A stretch of 64,000 bases of DNA from Amyloporia xantha (lineage: Eukaryota; Basidiomycota; Agaricomycetes; Polyporales; Adustoporiaceae): NCBI GenBank assembly GCA_036971615.1, contig JAYKKR010000004.1, forward strand, positions 1,674,001 to 1,738,000, read 5' to 3'. A model generated the notes under the pieces. It searched no databases and had not been told where the DNA came from. It saw only the letters and a list, made by a program, of their open reading frames with translations. This document shows positions 1 through 12,203 of this stretch, one piece after another. Within the stretch, counting starts at the first letter, position 1. Every line of letters begins with the position of its first letter. Made by a program: the position numbers and the translations under genes.

Positions 1-831
1 TATTTGACAGTGGAAAGCAGACCAGATGAAGGCAGCCGGTAGCTATCACCCACTGTACAGCAACTGCTAAAGCCCCTGACGGCCATTGGCAATGCCTGGT
101 CAACGGCCACTGCTCGCCGCTCAACGATCGACACTCACCGACTACGACCGTCATGACCGGCAGTCACCGGTAATCTACTCACTGGCACCCACGACTTGCT
201 GTGCGAGAGTAGCCGCTTGCTGCTTCTCACTTGGAAGTGGCTTCCTTCTGCTCATGTCTGAATGTCAAAGATGCAGGTAGCTGCTCGCGGAGCGCTGCTT
301 GACACCCGCATTGTGGCTACCTACTTCCCGGGATCCTCACTCGACCACCGCTCCAACAAACATGTACCTAACTTTCCCGCTCCAGTTTCACAGTAGCCGC
401 CATCGTCGCGGCGGCTGCTCTTGACCGCTCCCGTCTGTCATCCGCACCGGGCAGACCAACGAGTGGCTGCCCCCCATAGACCACAGGCAGACTCACCTTC
501 TGGATAGCCTCTTGCACACTGCGCCAAAGTCAAAGACAAGGGGTAAGTTCTAAAGAGGGAGACGCGTCACGGGCGCCGATATCACACCGACCGGCACATG
601 AGCTCGAGGATGTCCTATGTAATCCGCTGAACACTGGCGAAGCACTCCCTTGATCTAACGTGGTATAACCCGACGTATTTAAAGCTCTGGCTCTACGACA
701 ATTTCTCCTTCGAGTAATGCGATGCAAGCCTGACTAGATTTCATCGGACGCTATTCCATATAGCAGCTACTCTGACACATTGTAAAACACGATGCTAGCG
801 TAACTGTTTCATGTACTTGTTCACAGTCGAA
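1..831. other. No gene recognised
   Basis: No frame shows a recognisable domain or a plausible spliced gene. The open frames here are short, mutually overlapping and of Arg/Ser/Cys-rich composition typical of chance translation. The only visible structure is loosely repeated 'cgac/gtca/accgg' wording around 100-170. Confidence 0.5.
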
Positions 832-1844
832 CTATACATACCTCCTTGCTATTTCTGTCCAAATCCAATGCAATGCTGACGCCACGGCACAACCGACGAC
901 CGCACCGCCCATCGAATACAATGCAAATTCATGAGTGGAGCACATTGACGAAGGAGAGCATTCATGACTGCCATGGCGCGAGTAGGGAGGTGGAGGGTCG
1001 ACTAAGGGAGAATCGGGAGATTCAATGACGACGGCATTGCTAGGATTGAAGAAAACCGCAGACATCCCAGAAGACAGGGCGGGATCCGAAATGCTGCGGA
1101 CAACACCCTCGCCAGCCTCTGATGTGACCCGTCCAATCCCTGTTGACACAAGCATTTCAAATAATTGCGCGAAAACCTTGAGCTCCTTGGATGCCGTCGC
1201 GAGACTGTCTTCTAACGCTCCTTCACCAGAGGCAAAACAATTGATGAAGGAGAAGAAGGACTGGTTGTCATGAAATTCTGCCTGGTACTTTTGAGACATT
1301 GAATGCCACGAGACCTTCAGAGAATCCTATACATTAGAGCAGTCATCATCAGACTCGACAGGTCAAAGAGATACAATGACAACCGGGTATACCTGACTCG
1401 CTTCGATTTCTCTATCTCCCACCAGCAAGACAGCACGATAAATGCTCTCTCCAGCATCGTACATCTGATGTGTCACGGTCGCGCAATGTCCTGACGGAAG
1501 CTGGACAAAGAAAATGCCTACATGGCGAATCGGTGCTCCCTCGGATACTGGTACATCGCCGCTAGAAATAGACAGTTCTCCCAGTGATGCTGGTTCACTT
1601 CCAGGACGGCAAACTTCATGAGAATCAAATGCTGGCAAATCACGCTCAGGCAACGTGAGCTCCTTGACGTCCGCACTGAAGGTCACCAAAAATCGCCTGG
1701 TGATGTGAAGTTTCATTATTGCAGATCCAAAGATATGGCGGCTTGGACTCACGCGGGCTGAACAAGATCGAAAAGAGGAGGTTCAATTCGGACACCATTC
1801 GCGAAGCTGGTGAGAAACGCGGCTATGATCGCGGGGGTAGCCAT
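832..1844 (-). CDS. Array family member A, long PPPY class, C-terminal membrane anchor
   Basis: Unrecognised family; no function is claimed. Three exons splice cleanly on the minus strand: 1844-1753, 1696-1393 and 1287-832, giving 283 residues from an ATG in good context. The first exon is 92 nt with phase 2, exactly as in the copy at 19973. The core has alternating hydrophobic strands including IFFVQLPSGH, then a segment starting YQAEFHDNQSFFSFINCF that leads into an amphipathic helix. A Pro-rich linker with PPPPYS (about residues 230-236) follows. A hydrophobic stretch (GGAVVGCAVASALHW) sits close to the C-terminus and looks like a tail anchor. The beta-strand pattern followed by an aromatic helix suggests a PH-like fold, which is inference. 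PPxY motifs are known ligands of WW domains such as those of Rsp5-type ubiquitin ligases. Confidence 0.75.
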
Positions 1845-2811
1845 GGAAGTCTGGAAAAATGGTAAGGTTGATAAGGAGGAAGGAGATTTACAACCTGGTG
1901 GCTTTCTGAGTGGCACCGCGCTCCTTTGTCTCCAGATAATCATATGGCGTCGAGAATGTAGCGAAAGTAACACAGATTGAAGATCTGTCGGATAATCGCA
2001 CAACATAGCCAACGAACCGTGACCGTGCAGTATGAGTGATATTGTGCGGGCATGTAAGAAACGATTGATATAAGAATTAATGCAATAGCGGTGCGACAGA
2101 TTTCGATAGTCTTGTTGGGATGGCCGGTAATGGGTCATGTCCCGTCTAGGCGAAGGGGCATGAATAGAGAGCGTGGTCGTTCAAATTGTAACGCATGTGA
2201 AGTAAAAATACAAATTATCATAGCCTAGGCCAATTCTTATCAGCGAAAGAGCTTGCTGACTGGGAGGTAAAAGAAATTTGGACTCAAAACAAAATCAACT
2301 GTGTCTCGGGATTGAACCATCGACAGGCACAAATTGCACTAAACACACAAGTACTACCATTATACTACAAGACCGACGAGCTATATTCCCAGATCCTCAC
2401 GCACGGTTTCCCTTTGAGGGGGCCCTTGGGGAGCCGTGGGGGTCTGGTCCGAGACTAGGTAAATTGCGTTTGCTCGGAATTGATAGCGAAACGGTCCTCG
2501 AACTTGATCGATATATCGGTCACTCCGCTTCGTCTGGTCTCGGACACCAGTACTCGGACTACTTATCGTCCTGGGCTCACTTATGTCACGCAAGGTGCAA
2601 CACATCGCTCTTCGAAAGCTGGAACGGATGGTGACCGAGTGCACCACTCTGCTTAGACCGAGCTCCGCTTGGTGTCTTAAACTCGCTGCCCCAATCTGCT
2701 AGTCACATCGCCTTATATCCATGGATAATACGTCTGCGATAGACATAATTTATGTCTTGTGGGATGACACGGGATACAGAATAGCCGCAAATATAGATAG
2801 GGCTTTACAAG
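1845..2811. other. Intergenic, no gene recognised
   Basis: I see no coherent exon. The segment serves as the upstream region of the minus-strand family copy A and the downstream region of the minus-strand WD40 gene. Open frames here are short and carry no recognisable motif. Confidence 0.45.
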
Positions 2812-4186
2812 TTACACCTCCTGCGGCTCGTGATCCTGCTTAGCTTCGCTGACCTCTACAGCTTCCCAGACTCGCACGAGGTTGGGCCTTCCCGGGTCAC
2901 TACTTCCAGTTGCCACTTGAAATTTGTCGAGCGGCTCTTCGCAGTAAGCCTTTGTAGTTGTAAGTCGGGCATGATCGGAGCGATCAGTAATACAGCCACT
3001 CACGTCTAGACATTGAATGATTGTCAAGTCTGGCAGTAGAAAACGTAAGCGTGTCCTAAGGGAGTGATGGAATTGCGTACCCTGGTTCCGTAAAGCCTGA
3101 ATATGAAATGTGGAATCGAAATCCCAGAGCCTGGCCTTTCCGATAGTAGAACCCCCTAACAACATACTGCCGCCATGAACGTATATGATGGGGAGGACCA
3201 TCGTCAGTTTGTCAGTCGGTACCTTCAATGTAGGCCGAACCAGGCCAGACGGAATCTCGTAGACTTCGAATCCTCTATTGATGCTGCATATAGCGATCGT
3301 CTTGTTGTCCGGCGCTAGGCTGCAGTATCCACTAATAATAGTCAGATCCTCGTAGAGCAAATTAGCATCGGTAAAAATGAGCCTGGCTAACCACGACGGA
3401 AGACGGATGGACCAAATAGTTTGCATTGCGCCAGAGTGCCACTGAGTACAGCTAATCATTGAGGGGTTACATATTAGCTACACAGTCCAATCACCCAAGA
3501 TAACAACTCACAAGACACCATGATATAGGTACGAACTGATGAGGCAATGAGCGTTTGGATCGCTGAGCCATCGCACGGAGGTCACAATGGGAGGTTGCGC
3601 ATCACTGTAAGGATTCGACTTTGGTGGATTCAAAACATAACCATCTTTCCATCCAAGAACTGTATGAAAACACCGTTGAAACAATGAACAAAAATCACGA
3701 CAGCAGGAATTATGCCACTCAGCGTTACCTTGGCTGTCCCAGGACCATAATTTGACTATGTCCATTGCGGCCGAGGCTAGATGATAAGGGGCAGCCGAGC
3801 TAGAGTTTATGCACAAGCATTCTATGGGTTTCATGTGTGCGTCAAACCCGGAGACATTAATTGCGGACTATGGATACTGTGAATGCGTTTTGACCACAAG
3901 TTAGAGACGAACCCACCTTGTCCATAACTAGATCGATTGTTATCAATGTGCCATCAGCAGTTCCGCATACAATCCTCGAAGGAGCTCCGGGCCATATCAG
4001 AGACAGTACGGCCGACCGAGCGACAATCCGATGCAAGGCCTGTCCCGAGGCGAGAGACCAGACAACGATACGGTTGTCGGTGCTCCCGCTGGCAAGGAAT
4101 GAGCCATCGGGACTAAATGCAACGCAGTTGATAGCATCTGTATGCTCATGAGTTAAAGACCACTTCTCTTTATAAAGCAGAGGCAT
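2812..4186 (-). CDS. WD40-repeat protein
   Basis: Start chosen at the ATG of MPLLYKEKW (4186); the frame stays open a little further upstream but without an ATG. The first exon has a canonical WD40 blade: HTDAINCVAFSPDGSFLASG followed by STDNRIVVWSLASG. A 49-nt intron after residues VMDK joins to SAINVSGF in frame. Later exons carry further weak repeats (IVKLWSWDS, SVRWLSDPN, ARLWDFDST, NLVRVWEAVE). About four introns are needed and the protein would be roughly 400 residues. WD40 propellers are binding scaffolds, so the partner cannot be read from sequence. No NACHT or kinase domain is attached here. The end is a clean stop at 2812. Confidence 0.7.
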
Positions 4187-4650
4187 TGTGAATGGGAAGA
4201 GAGACGGTGGAGGTACAATCTCTGACAATAAAGACGCAACACGGTCACATGACTTAGTATCATTAGACTTGTATGCGATATTATTTGGTGCGCTTTTTCG
4301 CTGCTATGAGGACATCTCAGTCTTGTTTTGGATTGCGTGAAATATCCGCGAAGACGAAGGGAAATAATTGATTCCACTCGGAGGCAGGGAATGTCTGTCA
4401 TACCCTACGGTCACTATTGCTTCACTATAGGGCCGACTCAAGTTCGTCGCCTTTCAAGAACTCTCGCTTGAGCCCCACGCAAAATAAAGTGCCAGTAAAG
4501 GAATTCAGTAACAATAAAACCACAGGCTGGAGCACAATATTCGATATATGCCAGATACAAGTGAGTGGCGACGTGATCCGTAACACCAGCTTGACTTCGA
4601 CTATGGGAGTAGTAGCGTGAATCTGCAAACTCAATGGCGCGGCGGATATA

Positions 4651-5205
4651 ATGGCTGTGGAGCTTACAGTTGATACTGGTGGTGAGTACGACGGTTGATT
4701 ACAGTACGACTGCCGCATGCTTACGCCAACGTCTGCGTCGAGTCTCCGCTCCATACATACCGCACATACCGCTTGATATCGACGTGCGAGACGACCCCAA
4801 ACATTTCCCTTTCAGTGTGGGTCGCAAACTTCCTTTAGAATGGCGTCGAGGGAAAAGCATGCAGGCAACTTCATGATGACGTAGGCAATTAGCCGGCATT
4901 CCACAGGACGGCAGCGAGGAGGAAAAATGCGAGTTGGAAGATATTTCGAAGAGCAGCAGAGTCACAGGGACGACTCTCTATGTTTGCGAGACGATAAAAT
5001 ACCTACGTAATCAAACAAGTCCAGACCCCAGAGTTGGCGGTGAGTTCGGCCAAATCTTGCGAATAGGCCTACTAGTATTTATTGACTGGCAGATCTGAGA
5101 CAACACGGGATCACCGTCCCTGCTCCCGAGGCCGTATGGAAGTCGACAATGACGATAAATCACTGGACAGCAGCTGCACGAAGTGCGGAATGCGCCGGAG
5201 GGATG
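4651..5205 (+). CDS. Possible small spliced gene, unassigned
   Basis: A candidate only. An ATG at 4651 (MAVELTVDTG) is followed by GTGAGT...ACAG, and a 51-nt GTGAGT...GGCAG intron sits near 5042-5092. A coherent-looking stretch (TTLYVCETIKYLRNQ) lies between them. The exons do not join into one unambiguous frame by eye, and an overlapping frame near 5160-5235 contains CTKCGMRRRD...CTRC, which might be coincidence. It could also be a decayed gene. There is no functional call. Confidence 0.2.
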
Positions 5206-5569
5206 TGTTCATACTAGCATGCACTCGATGCACTAAACCTCATTCACACAGATTTGGGAGATCTCTGTCACTGTGCTACATGATGATGGCTGGAATTTGA
5301 GGACAGTCCTGTCTCGTTTGATTATTTTGCAGTATAGACGGAGCGGAGCGCCGTTGCGTTCAGGAAGATAAAACACCATTCCCATTCGCTTGCTTGAGGA
5401 TTTGTAAGCTATCAACGGGCTAGACCTTCGTTCTATTATGTTGCCGCCAGTTCCTACTACTTGTAGGTATGAGACGCGGGAGAACACATAAACCCCGGCC
5501 TTGGAATACAGCCAAGTGAATTCATCATGCCCCCACCCTCCGCACTCATCCCTCCCATGCTCGATAGGT

Positions 5570-6317
5570 CTACCGTCTGAAGAGCGTCTCAAAGGTTTGA
5601 TTATCGCCAGCTTTATCGACGTCTGCCATTTCGGAAAGATCTTGCGTCTGCTCGGCCAGTTTGATCAGATGTTGTACTGCCAAAGGCTCTCGCTCGACCG
5701 GACTTAGACAGAACGGACAGGTGAGGGAAACCCGTGAACTTGGCCACAGTCTTGAAATCCAATTATCGGATGTGTGCAAGTCTAGCGAAGACTGTTGCCT
5801 GAAACTGGTCGAAAGACACATCGAACAAAAGGAATGTCCACAGGGAACGAGTCTGAAATGTAACAATTAGACGTCGATTTACGAACAGCGTAATTTGGTT
5901 TCTCACGTGTAGGGGTGGTGAGTTTGGCATAGACAGCCGTCACATGTCAGTGCATCGATAAGCCACTGCCGTGTCTTGGACAGGAGCTGCTTCGTTAGCT
6001 GATTGAATCCTTCCATTCCCTCGTGAAAACCTGGACAGTCAGACACCTCTGCTCGCAAGGTATCTAACTCCTGTTCATAGACAGGTGAAAGTGAAAAACC
6101 CCTGCACGAACATGCGAGTGAGTGAGCATACCTGCTGAAGTAGATTGTTATGCATTGCTAGGTCGTGATTTTTTTGTCTCAAAGCTTCAACCTCTTCCAC
6201 CATCTGCGTCGGACTGTGGAGAATCACGGTGCCGAGCTCTTGATCTTCCTTGAAAGAAGCCCATTCACACGCAACAGAAGGCGGAGTACCGGTGGTCGTG
6301 GACAGCTGAGAGGGCAT
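5570..6317 (-). CDS. RING-finger protein with N-terminal coiled coil (putative E3 ubiquitin ligase)
   Basis: Three exons (6317-6132, 6070-5907, 5852-5570) splice in frame to 210 residues. The N-terminal part is a short coiled coil (MVEEVEALRQKNHDLAMHNN continuing into LDTLRAEV). The C-terminal half is a C3HC4 RING: CDGC, then CGHSFCSMC, then CPFC, with the expected spacing. Such RING domains recruit E2 enzymes, so ubiquitin ligase activity is a family-based inference. The tail after the RING is acidic and polar. It is short compared with multi-domain ligases. The gene lies between family copies A and F; no operon-like link is implied. Confidence 0.8.
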
Positions 6318-6910
6318 GATAGAAGTTGAACGATAGATCAGAGGAGGCTCCTCTGACGTATTTGTAGTTCCTGGAAATAAAAGGAAAGCTCAGTGGCATA
6401 ATGACGGATTTGATCAGGGGCACAATACAGGTTCCAATTTGAATTTTGAAGTGAATGCGGGGCGGGTAGCGTCCTGGGAGCACGCACTGCCCATGCGACA
6501 GCATGGAAAGTTCACATGATATTTATCCGTATTCACCATTCGATGTGATACGACGGTTATATGTGCCACATTCGGAATAGCCGATTTCCTTTGCGCATCA
6601 GCGCGAGGCCGAGGGTGTGTCGGTATCGACCATGGAGGGAAAGAGAATGACGGCAGACTTGCCCAATTTCCTTCAGTCGATGCCGCGAAAAGCGATGTAC
6701 GTGGACACGTACCAACCATGTGGACGCGTTGCATATGTCCGACGCGCATCGCACGCGACCGTCGCGCTCCTCTTGATGAAGGCGCGCTTATCTCTTGCTT
6801 TGTGCCACTCCACTCTCCTTTGTCTGAAGTGGAATTACTACCGGCGTGCTACGGGTGGGATTGATTGCCTTGACCAACCCCCTCAACTCCCTCACAGCGC
6901 ACCCTTCAAG
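6318..6910. other. Intergenic between divergent genes
   Basis: This is the shared upstream region of the minus-strand RING gene and the plus-strand family copy F. No exon could be supported. Confidence 0.4.
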
Positions 6911-7547
6911 ATGACTGAACCGTGAGTGCTCAGGTTCCTGCTTCGCGGACAGAAGGACATTTCATGAACATCATCTGCACAGTGTAATGAAGATTTTTTC
7001 GACAGCGGAAGTGACTGTGTTATCCGGACCTACTTTGAAAAACGATGATCGGGTAGACACTCGCGAAGGTGGCTGGAGTCGGGCACGGGTGTTAGTGTTG
7101 GGTCTGCAGTGCAATCAATGTGCGTATGTCGAAATCTCACCTTTTCAAATCAGGTGGACTCACGCACCCATTCAGATCTGCTGGTCATTTTGGTAGACGG
7201 ACATCTGAATGAGAACTTCGTTGAGATTATAGAAAGTGACTGGAAATTTATTTGCAATGCAGTAAGTCATATTCTAATCAGCTTGTGTCCGTAGAGTTGA
7301 CCTTACTCGTTATCTTGAGGGTGTACGCATTGTGAAATTGGACCCACCGAATTCTGATGTTGCATGTCAACTGCACTTCCACAGCGACGAAGACTTCTGG
7401 CAGTTCGGTCTCTGTTTCGTACGAGCTCGCAATGCCGCTGCTGCAGAGGACCGTGTTCGAGATCGTGTGCTCGCTGGGGTGATGCGATTGTTCGATACCT
7501 TATTTACTGCCCCAATCGGCAGTCTTCGTATCGAGTCCGACGACTAG
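6911..7547 (+). pseudogene. Array family member F, divergent, possibly broken
   Basis: Pieces match the family in order: MKIFSTAEVTVLSGP (first strand), RARVLVLGLQCNQ (the 'FVQLP' strand position), SDLLVILVDGHLNENFVEII (third exon) and ACQLHFHSDEDFWQFGLCF followed by an amphipathic helix (fourth exon, 7295-7547). The first intron (6922-6982) has the family phase. By eye the second and third junctions do not join in a single frame, so the copy either uses a non-standard donor or has one-base indels. No C-terminal membrane segment follows the helix; it ends at SLRIESDD. I therefore label it as probably inactivated, while noting that a better splice model could rescue it. Confidence 0.45.
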
Positions 7548-7969
7548 TGCCCGGAATAAGAGAATTGATGACAACAGCGGGTGTATTGATTTTGTAATAG
7601 AAGAAGGGGAATGACACACTCAGTATATTTACGAAACAAGGGTCTCTGATATGAAATGTTTATCAGTGTATACAATGCATACAACATAAAAATTGCATGA
7701 CATTATGACTGTTGGTTCGCGACGGACGAACTCATCTGTGTAGTAATGACCTGAGTAGCCGTGCTCTTGGATCGCAGAAGCTATCTGCACAGTCGCTTTA
7801 TCAGACAGCTGCTGACGGTTCATGGCGGATCCTTTGTCTGTCGCACTACTCGCCACTCAGCCATGCAACAGGGAAAGAATGGTAAGATGAAAACGCACCG
7901 GTTGATTGCCGCTTCCATGTTCTCGTTGTTTCTCCTCCCCCACGTAGCCCCCTCCAACAGCAAGTGATA
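7548..7969. other. Intergenic, no gene recognised
   Basis: Between family copy F and the next plus-strand gene. AT-rich, no supported exon. Confidence 0.4.
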
Positions 7970-9029
7970 ATGTCGAAGTATCCTTCCTATCACCAGCGTG
8001 AGTGTTCTAGGAATTGCAAGACTAATGGGACTAAAATCGTTCGCTCGTTCAGGCGTCAAGGACGCTCTTAAAGAAAGCGTTGCAGAAGGCACTATCCGAA
8101 CGACATGGGAAGCCCTCACTCAGCGGAGTAGGTGGTGATTTTCAATGAGATAGATCTGATGCTTACTATGATGGCCCGGTAGTCAAAGCCGACGTTCGAC
8201 AGGAAGGGAGAAAACCAAGTTCAAAGATCAAAGGTTTGGTCTTCAATGCACTACAGAAGGAGGTACGAGTCAAGATGGGCCCGGGCTAGCTGTCCTAATT
8301 ATAGTGTTCACAAACACATCGTAGAACCAGGCAGGAAACATTGTGACAAACTCAGCCAGTGGAGAAGTTGCTATAACACCGAAAGGTCACCACCACTTTT
8401 TGAGACCGGGCAGCCCAAGCAGTGGGACAGCAAGCGGTCCCATGCCACAAGATGTGCTCCGCCAGGTGGAGGCAGAAATCGATCGCTACTTTCTCGTTAG
8501 TGCCCCAGATCATGAAGGATCCCCTGCGCATTCCTCTCCATCGGTCGGCAATTCAAATGCTGGGAGCTACACTCAGCTGCTCGACAATGTGAGGGAGCTT
8601 GTTGCGGAAGCAATCGAGAATAAGGGGACGGTGTGGCACCTTTCACCTCTGGTCGAAAAGCATACCTTGACTCTCTATCGAACCATAGGCTGAAAATCTC
8701 ACAAGATTGATCAAAGAAAAAGACGATGCAGTGAGTTACAATACGAATCTTATGGCTCCTCAGCCTTGCTTACATTTCGATAGATGGATTACTTCCAGAT
8801 CGTCTTCAACGAGCACTGCCAAGATTTGAGAGACGCTCGGTACGAGATTGCCACACTACACCAAAGGCTTGTTCTATCACAGGAGACCGTAGAAGGCTTG
8901 CGCGCGGATTTGCACCAGGTAGAGCATATGAATATGAAACAACGCGAGGAGATGGAGAATGTCAGCGGGGAATTGGATAGGCTGATTGCGATCCGCTCAG
9001 GGATCCGTGAACGGTTCGGTTTGCTTTGA
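7970..9029 (+). CDS. Coiled-coil protein of unknown function
   Basis: Start chosen at the ATG of MSKYPSYHQ because that frame joins through all following introns: CAGC|gtgagt, CGGA|gtaggt, GGAG|gtacga...cgtag|AACCAG, ACG|gtgtgg...catag|GCTGAA and GCA|gtgagt...gatag|ATGGAT. The N-terminal third is basic and helical (VKDALKESVAEGTIRTTWEA). The middle is Ser/Pro/Gly-rich. The last exon is a long coiled coil (DLRDARYEIATLHQRLVLSQ through GELDRLIAIRSG). The product has roughly 250-260 residues and no catalytic motif. I do not recognise a named family. It may be structural or an adaptor. Confidence 0.6.
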
Positions 9030-10107
9030 AGACGATGTTAAGCCTCCGTATTCGTTGTAGATAAGCACCTCTATCAGTGAAAAAATCTATTACAATCGCA
9101 TGCAGGTATCCAGTCAGCCAGTCAGTATATGAGAGCTATGAGCTAAAATTGAGCGTCTGGTGACAGTGATCTTCTTGTACTGTCGCGCCTGATGTTCGCA
9201 TGTCCTCCACCTATGACGAGACCCCGCATTCTGGATCTGGCTGCCAGCTCTGTGTCCACTGTACTTGACTTCTCCTGCAGGACATCAGTGACTGAGACTG
9301 GCCGAGTTCTCAATCCTCGACAGCAGCTGCTGGTTTTTTTATATGCGATCTCCCAGTCACCCCGGTGCTGACGGCCCAGGCCCCTATATAAGCCTTAGCC
9401 TATAGCTGCCGCCGCGCTTGGGCACGCAAGCTATGTTCCCCTCATTATTTGCACCCAGAATCACTTATCTCGCTTCCAAACTTTCGTAATATAAAGTGCT
9501 TGAGTCTGGCTCCGGCGCAACATCAAGAAATTCTTGGGGCCTATTCGGCCATGGGATGCCCCGAAAATGTGTACACATTCACGAAATCAGTATTGTAGCG
9601 TATCAAATCCCTCAGCTTTTGGATTTGAACCACAAGCATCTGCCACCTACGTCAATGTGCCGTGAGTGGAACCGGGCACCACCAATCTAGTCGATGCTCG
9701 CCGGTGACAGTGTACATGAATTTGTCGAAATGCGCCCGCATAGCGCTTTGAAATGGAATGCACCCAAATCCACCGACATGAACCGTCCGCTTACGGACAT
9801 GGCGTCGCGAAGAATAATTCACTGGCGATCTGTGAGATACTATTAACCAACTCTGTACAGCCCATTCCTGCTAGACTCTACTGATCATTCACTCTCTCCA
9901 CGGACGAGCCAGGGACTATGATGACGAATCTCCAATCCCATCCTCGTGGATTCTGTTGTGACGATGGCTCAATCACGGCCGACCACGGAGTTCGAAAGAT
10001 GAACTCAGCATACATCCGGATCCGTCTTCAATACAAGCTTGACCAAGTCAACATTTCCCAGGTCTCCCTTGTGCTCTGTTAGGAAAGCTAGACTTCAAGT
10101 AAGTATC
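9030..10107. other. Intergenic, no gene recognised
   Basis: About 1.1 kb without a supportable exon. A TATA-like 'cctatataagcc' at about 9384-9395 and a CT-rich stretch near 9468-9480 suggest a promoter. The frame that follows is not convincingly coding, so it may be the promoter of a lost gene copy. Confidence 0.4.
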
Positions 10108-10655
10108 TCATCGAAACATAGAAATAGCCAAGCGACCTGAAATCATTTTCTGAAGCTCTGCTGTCATACGGTCATGGACGGAGGGTGCGACAGCGAGGCT
10201 GGGTCCTGGTTGGATTTCCGATGAGGACGGTAGTAGTCGTTCTACCTCAAGGGCCTCCTCATGGTCGGGCAGCTGGAATATGACAAACCAACCATTCGAT
10301 GATGTTGAATTCAGGGCGAGTTCCCTCGTCTGTATGATTAACAATACGTTAAGGCGACTACAAATGAGAGATCATGTGTTTACCAGGTACGCAATCACCT
10401 TCTCAGACCGAGTGCTATCGGCAGAGGCTATGTCCATTAATGGATAGTTGATGAGATGGGAGAGACAGCGATGTCAGACTAGAGAGAGCTACGAAGGAAG
10501 AGGGCAATTTAGCCTCGACGGCCATGTCCCAAGCACAACCACACAGTATCTATATCCGTCGGACAATGCAATGACTTGTATAGAGGCTGACTCATCAATG
10601 TTCAGGAGATAATCAGCCACAGCACGATCATACGCATCCAAGTTCTGGAAGTTAA
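10108..10655 (-). pseudogene. Array family member G, divergent or partial
   Basis: On the minus strand an exon after a TTAACTTCCAG acceptor reads NLDAYDRAVADYLLNIDES then SIQVIALSDGYRYCVVVLG, which aligns by pattern with the 'FVQLPSxYxxIVMCLVG' region of copies E and H. A further exon (SADSTRSEKVIAYL) joins through GTAAAC...CATACAG to TRELALNSTSSNGWFVIFQL and an amphipathic tail ending SGRLAISMFR. The 5' exon is not resolved and no membrane anchor is present. Assignment to the family rests on strand pattern and order, not on strong identity. It could be a shortened functional gene. Confidence 0.35.
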
Positions 10656-10889
10656 GAAGCAGAGTCATTCAGCGGAGGGACATAATTGGTGTAATGTTGG
10701 GCCGCGCGCACGGCCTGTACACCCGAGCGTGGCCTGTATACCTGATACTCTATAACCCGAGATTCATCATATGCACAAGACGCGGCAACGGATAGTGATT
10801 GAAATTACACGAGATAACACGGATTACAGGACGGCATTCAGTAGCAGGATACATTGTGAAGCGGAACCAATCCGAGAGCAGCGGAGCCT

Positions 10890-11658
10890 CTACGGAAGGC
10901 CACAGCTGGCAAGTGCAATGGCAAACGCTATCACAACCAAGGAGAACAACACCTGATTTCCAATCCAGAACTCCACGCGCTTACCAGGGGACAGATCATC
11001 AATTATCTTGCTTTCGAGAACACCAAGGAATTCGGCCTGTAAGGTGGCGATTTGCTCTGCCATGGCTTGATCGCATCCGCGAGCCGTCGCGTTATGGTAT
11101 CCAAAACATGCGAGGAACTTCCAGTATTGCTCCTGAGTCTCCAGTTCCACCTGGTTCCAAAGGTTTCCAACGCACCAGCGCATAGAGAGATGAGGCTATG
11201 GCAAAGGAAGCGGTCAGTAATCGCGTAGGACGCATTGCAGGGTGCTTACCTCAGAGGTGATCACTGCCGTGTCTCCATCTAAAATCATAACTTGGCGTAT
11301 GTCGCCGGGGTCGGTGGTCAGGTGAGCCATAATGACATCTGAGGGGCACGAGAATCAAGTCAGCCATGAGATTGGTGAAACTGGTTTCCACGACTTACTT
11401 TTCCCGTTCGGCAATTGGACAAATACTATTTCAGCTGGTTGCGGAGGTCTTTGCCCATCAGCATCGTTGTCGGCTTGGTTCGATAAATGGAGGTCTGAGA
11501 CTGATTCCGCGAAAAGCACTTTGTAGCTTTTCAATCGCAATCAACGAATGTCAAGGATGAGGGGCCGCCAGTACTCACCCGGGAAGTGGAGAGACGTTGG
11601 GCAACAAATCGACCAGGCATTTAGCAAGCTCGTATGTGGCGGAGGAGATGGAAGCCAT
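10890..11658 (-). CDS. Array family member B, short class, C-terminal membrane anchor
   Basis: Unrecognised family. Four exons (11658-11579, 11526-11399, 11338-11250, 11195-10890) of 80, 128, 89 and 306 nt splice cleanly to 200 residues. Landmarks are YKVLFAESVSDLHLS, then AEIVFVQLPNGK, VMILDGDTAVITSE, the aromatic segment YWKFLACFGYHN, an amphipathic helix (AEQIATLQAEFLGVLE) and the C-terminal hydrophobic run VLFSLVVIAFAIALASCG ending four residues before the stop. It lacks the PPPY linker of copies A and E. It is the inverted partner of the copy at 14466, with exons of 80, 122, 89 and 306 nt. A membrane-anchored protein with its N-terminal domain in the cytosol is inferred. Confidence 0.75.
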
Positions 11659-11710
11659 TTTCTGTGTTCTGGTGAGGCGAAGTGCAGGTCGCCACGGTCA
11701 AAACGCAGCT

Positions 11711-11718
11711 TATATTTA
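11711..11718 (-). promoter_or_regulatory. TATA-like element of family copy B
   Basis: TAAATATA on the minus strand, 52 nt upstream of the ATG. The leader ends CCAGAACACAGAA, resembling the leader of copy D (CCTGAACACAGAG), so promoter and leader were duplicated together with the gene. Confidence 0.5.
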
Positions 11719-12203
11719 GCTACCGGAGCCACTCCTCCTCTGCTGCGCAGATTGCTTTCTACTCCAGAAGTACAATCAAAGAGACGAGAGGCACAAAAGA
11801 CTCACGAAGGACAGTGCCCCACCTTACACTCCTTTAACTAGACAATCCAGGCTGGTCGCGAGTCGAGACCATCCTGAACAAAAGGTCGAGTCGAGACAAT
11901 ACTGATCTCGAGTGCACTGTAGGTACACTGCCAGACATCTGCTCATCAGTCCAGTAAGGAGAAAAATCCAGCGAGGGAGAAGGACGAGTGAAACACGATA
12001 CGCCAACGCCCGCTGATGCGTCGTTAGCTCCGAAGGATGATTTGGACTCCATCGGCAATGACCGTGTCGCGTCCGTCACGTGCGATATACACGTGCACCT
12101 GTGAGCATAAATGGTCGGGCGGCGCGATCGGTGGTCTCCTAAAGTTCTAAAGAGTAATCGTGCGGACGCTCCGGAGTATTGCGTCAAGTTGCAGAATTGC
12201 TGT
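11719..12203. other. Intergenic, no intact gene
   Basis: Between family copy B and the inositol-kinase fragment. Minus-strand frames run on from the fragment but no domain could be recognised. Confidence 0.35.

Noticed and set aside
5082..5300. CX2C...CX2C frame at 5160-5235 as a zinc finger
   Set aside because: The frame lies across a likely intron boundary, competes with another frame and continues into poor sequence. Too weak to annotate.
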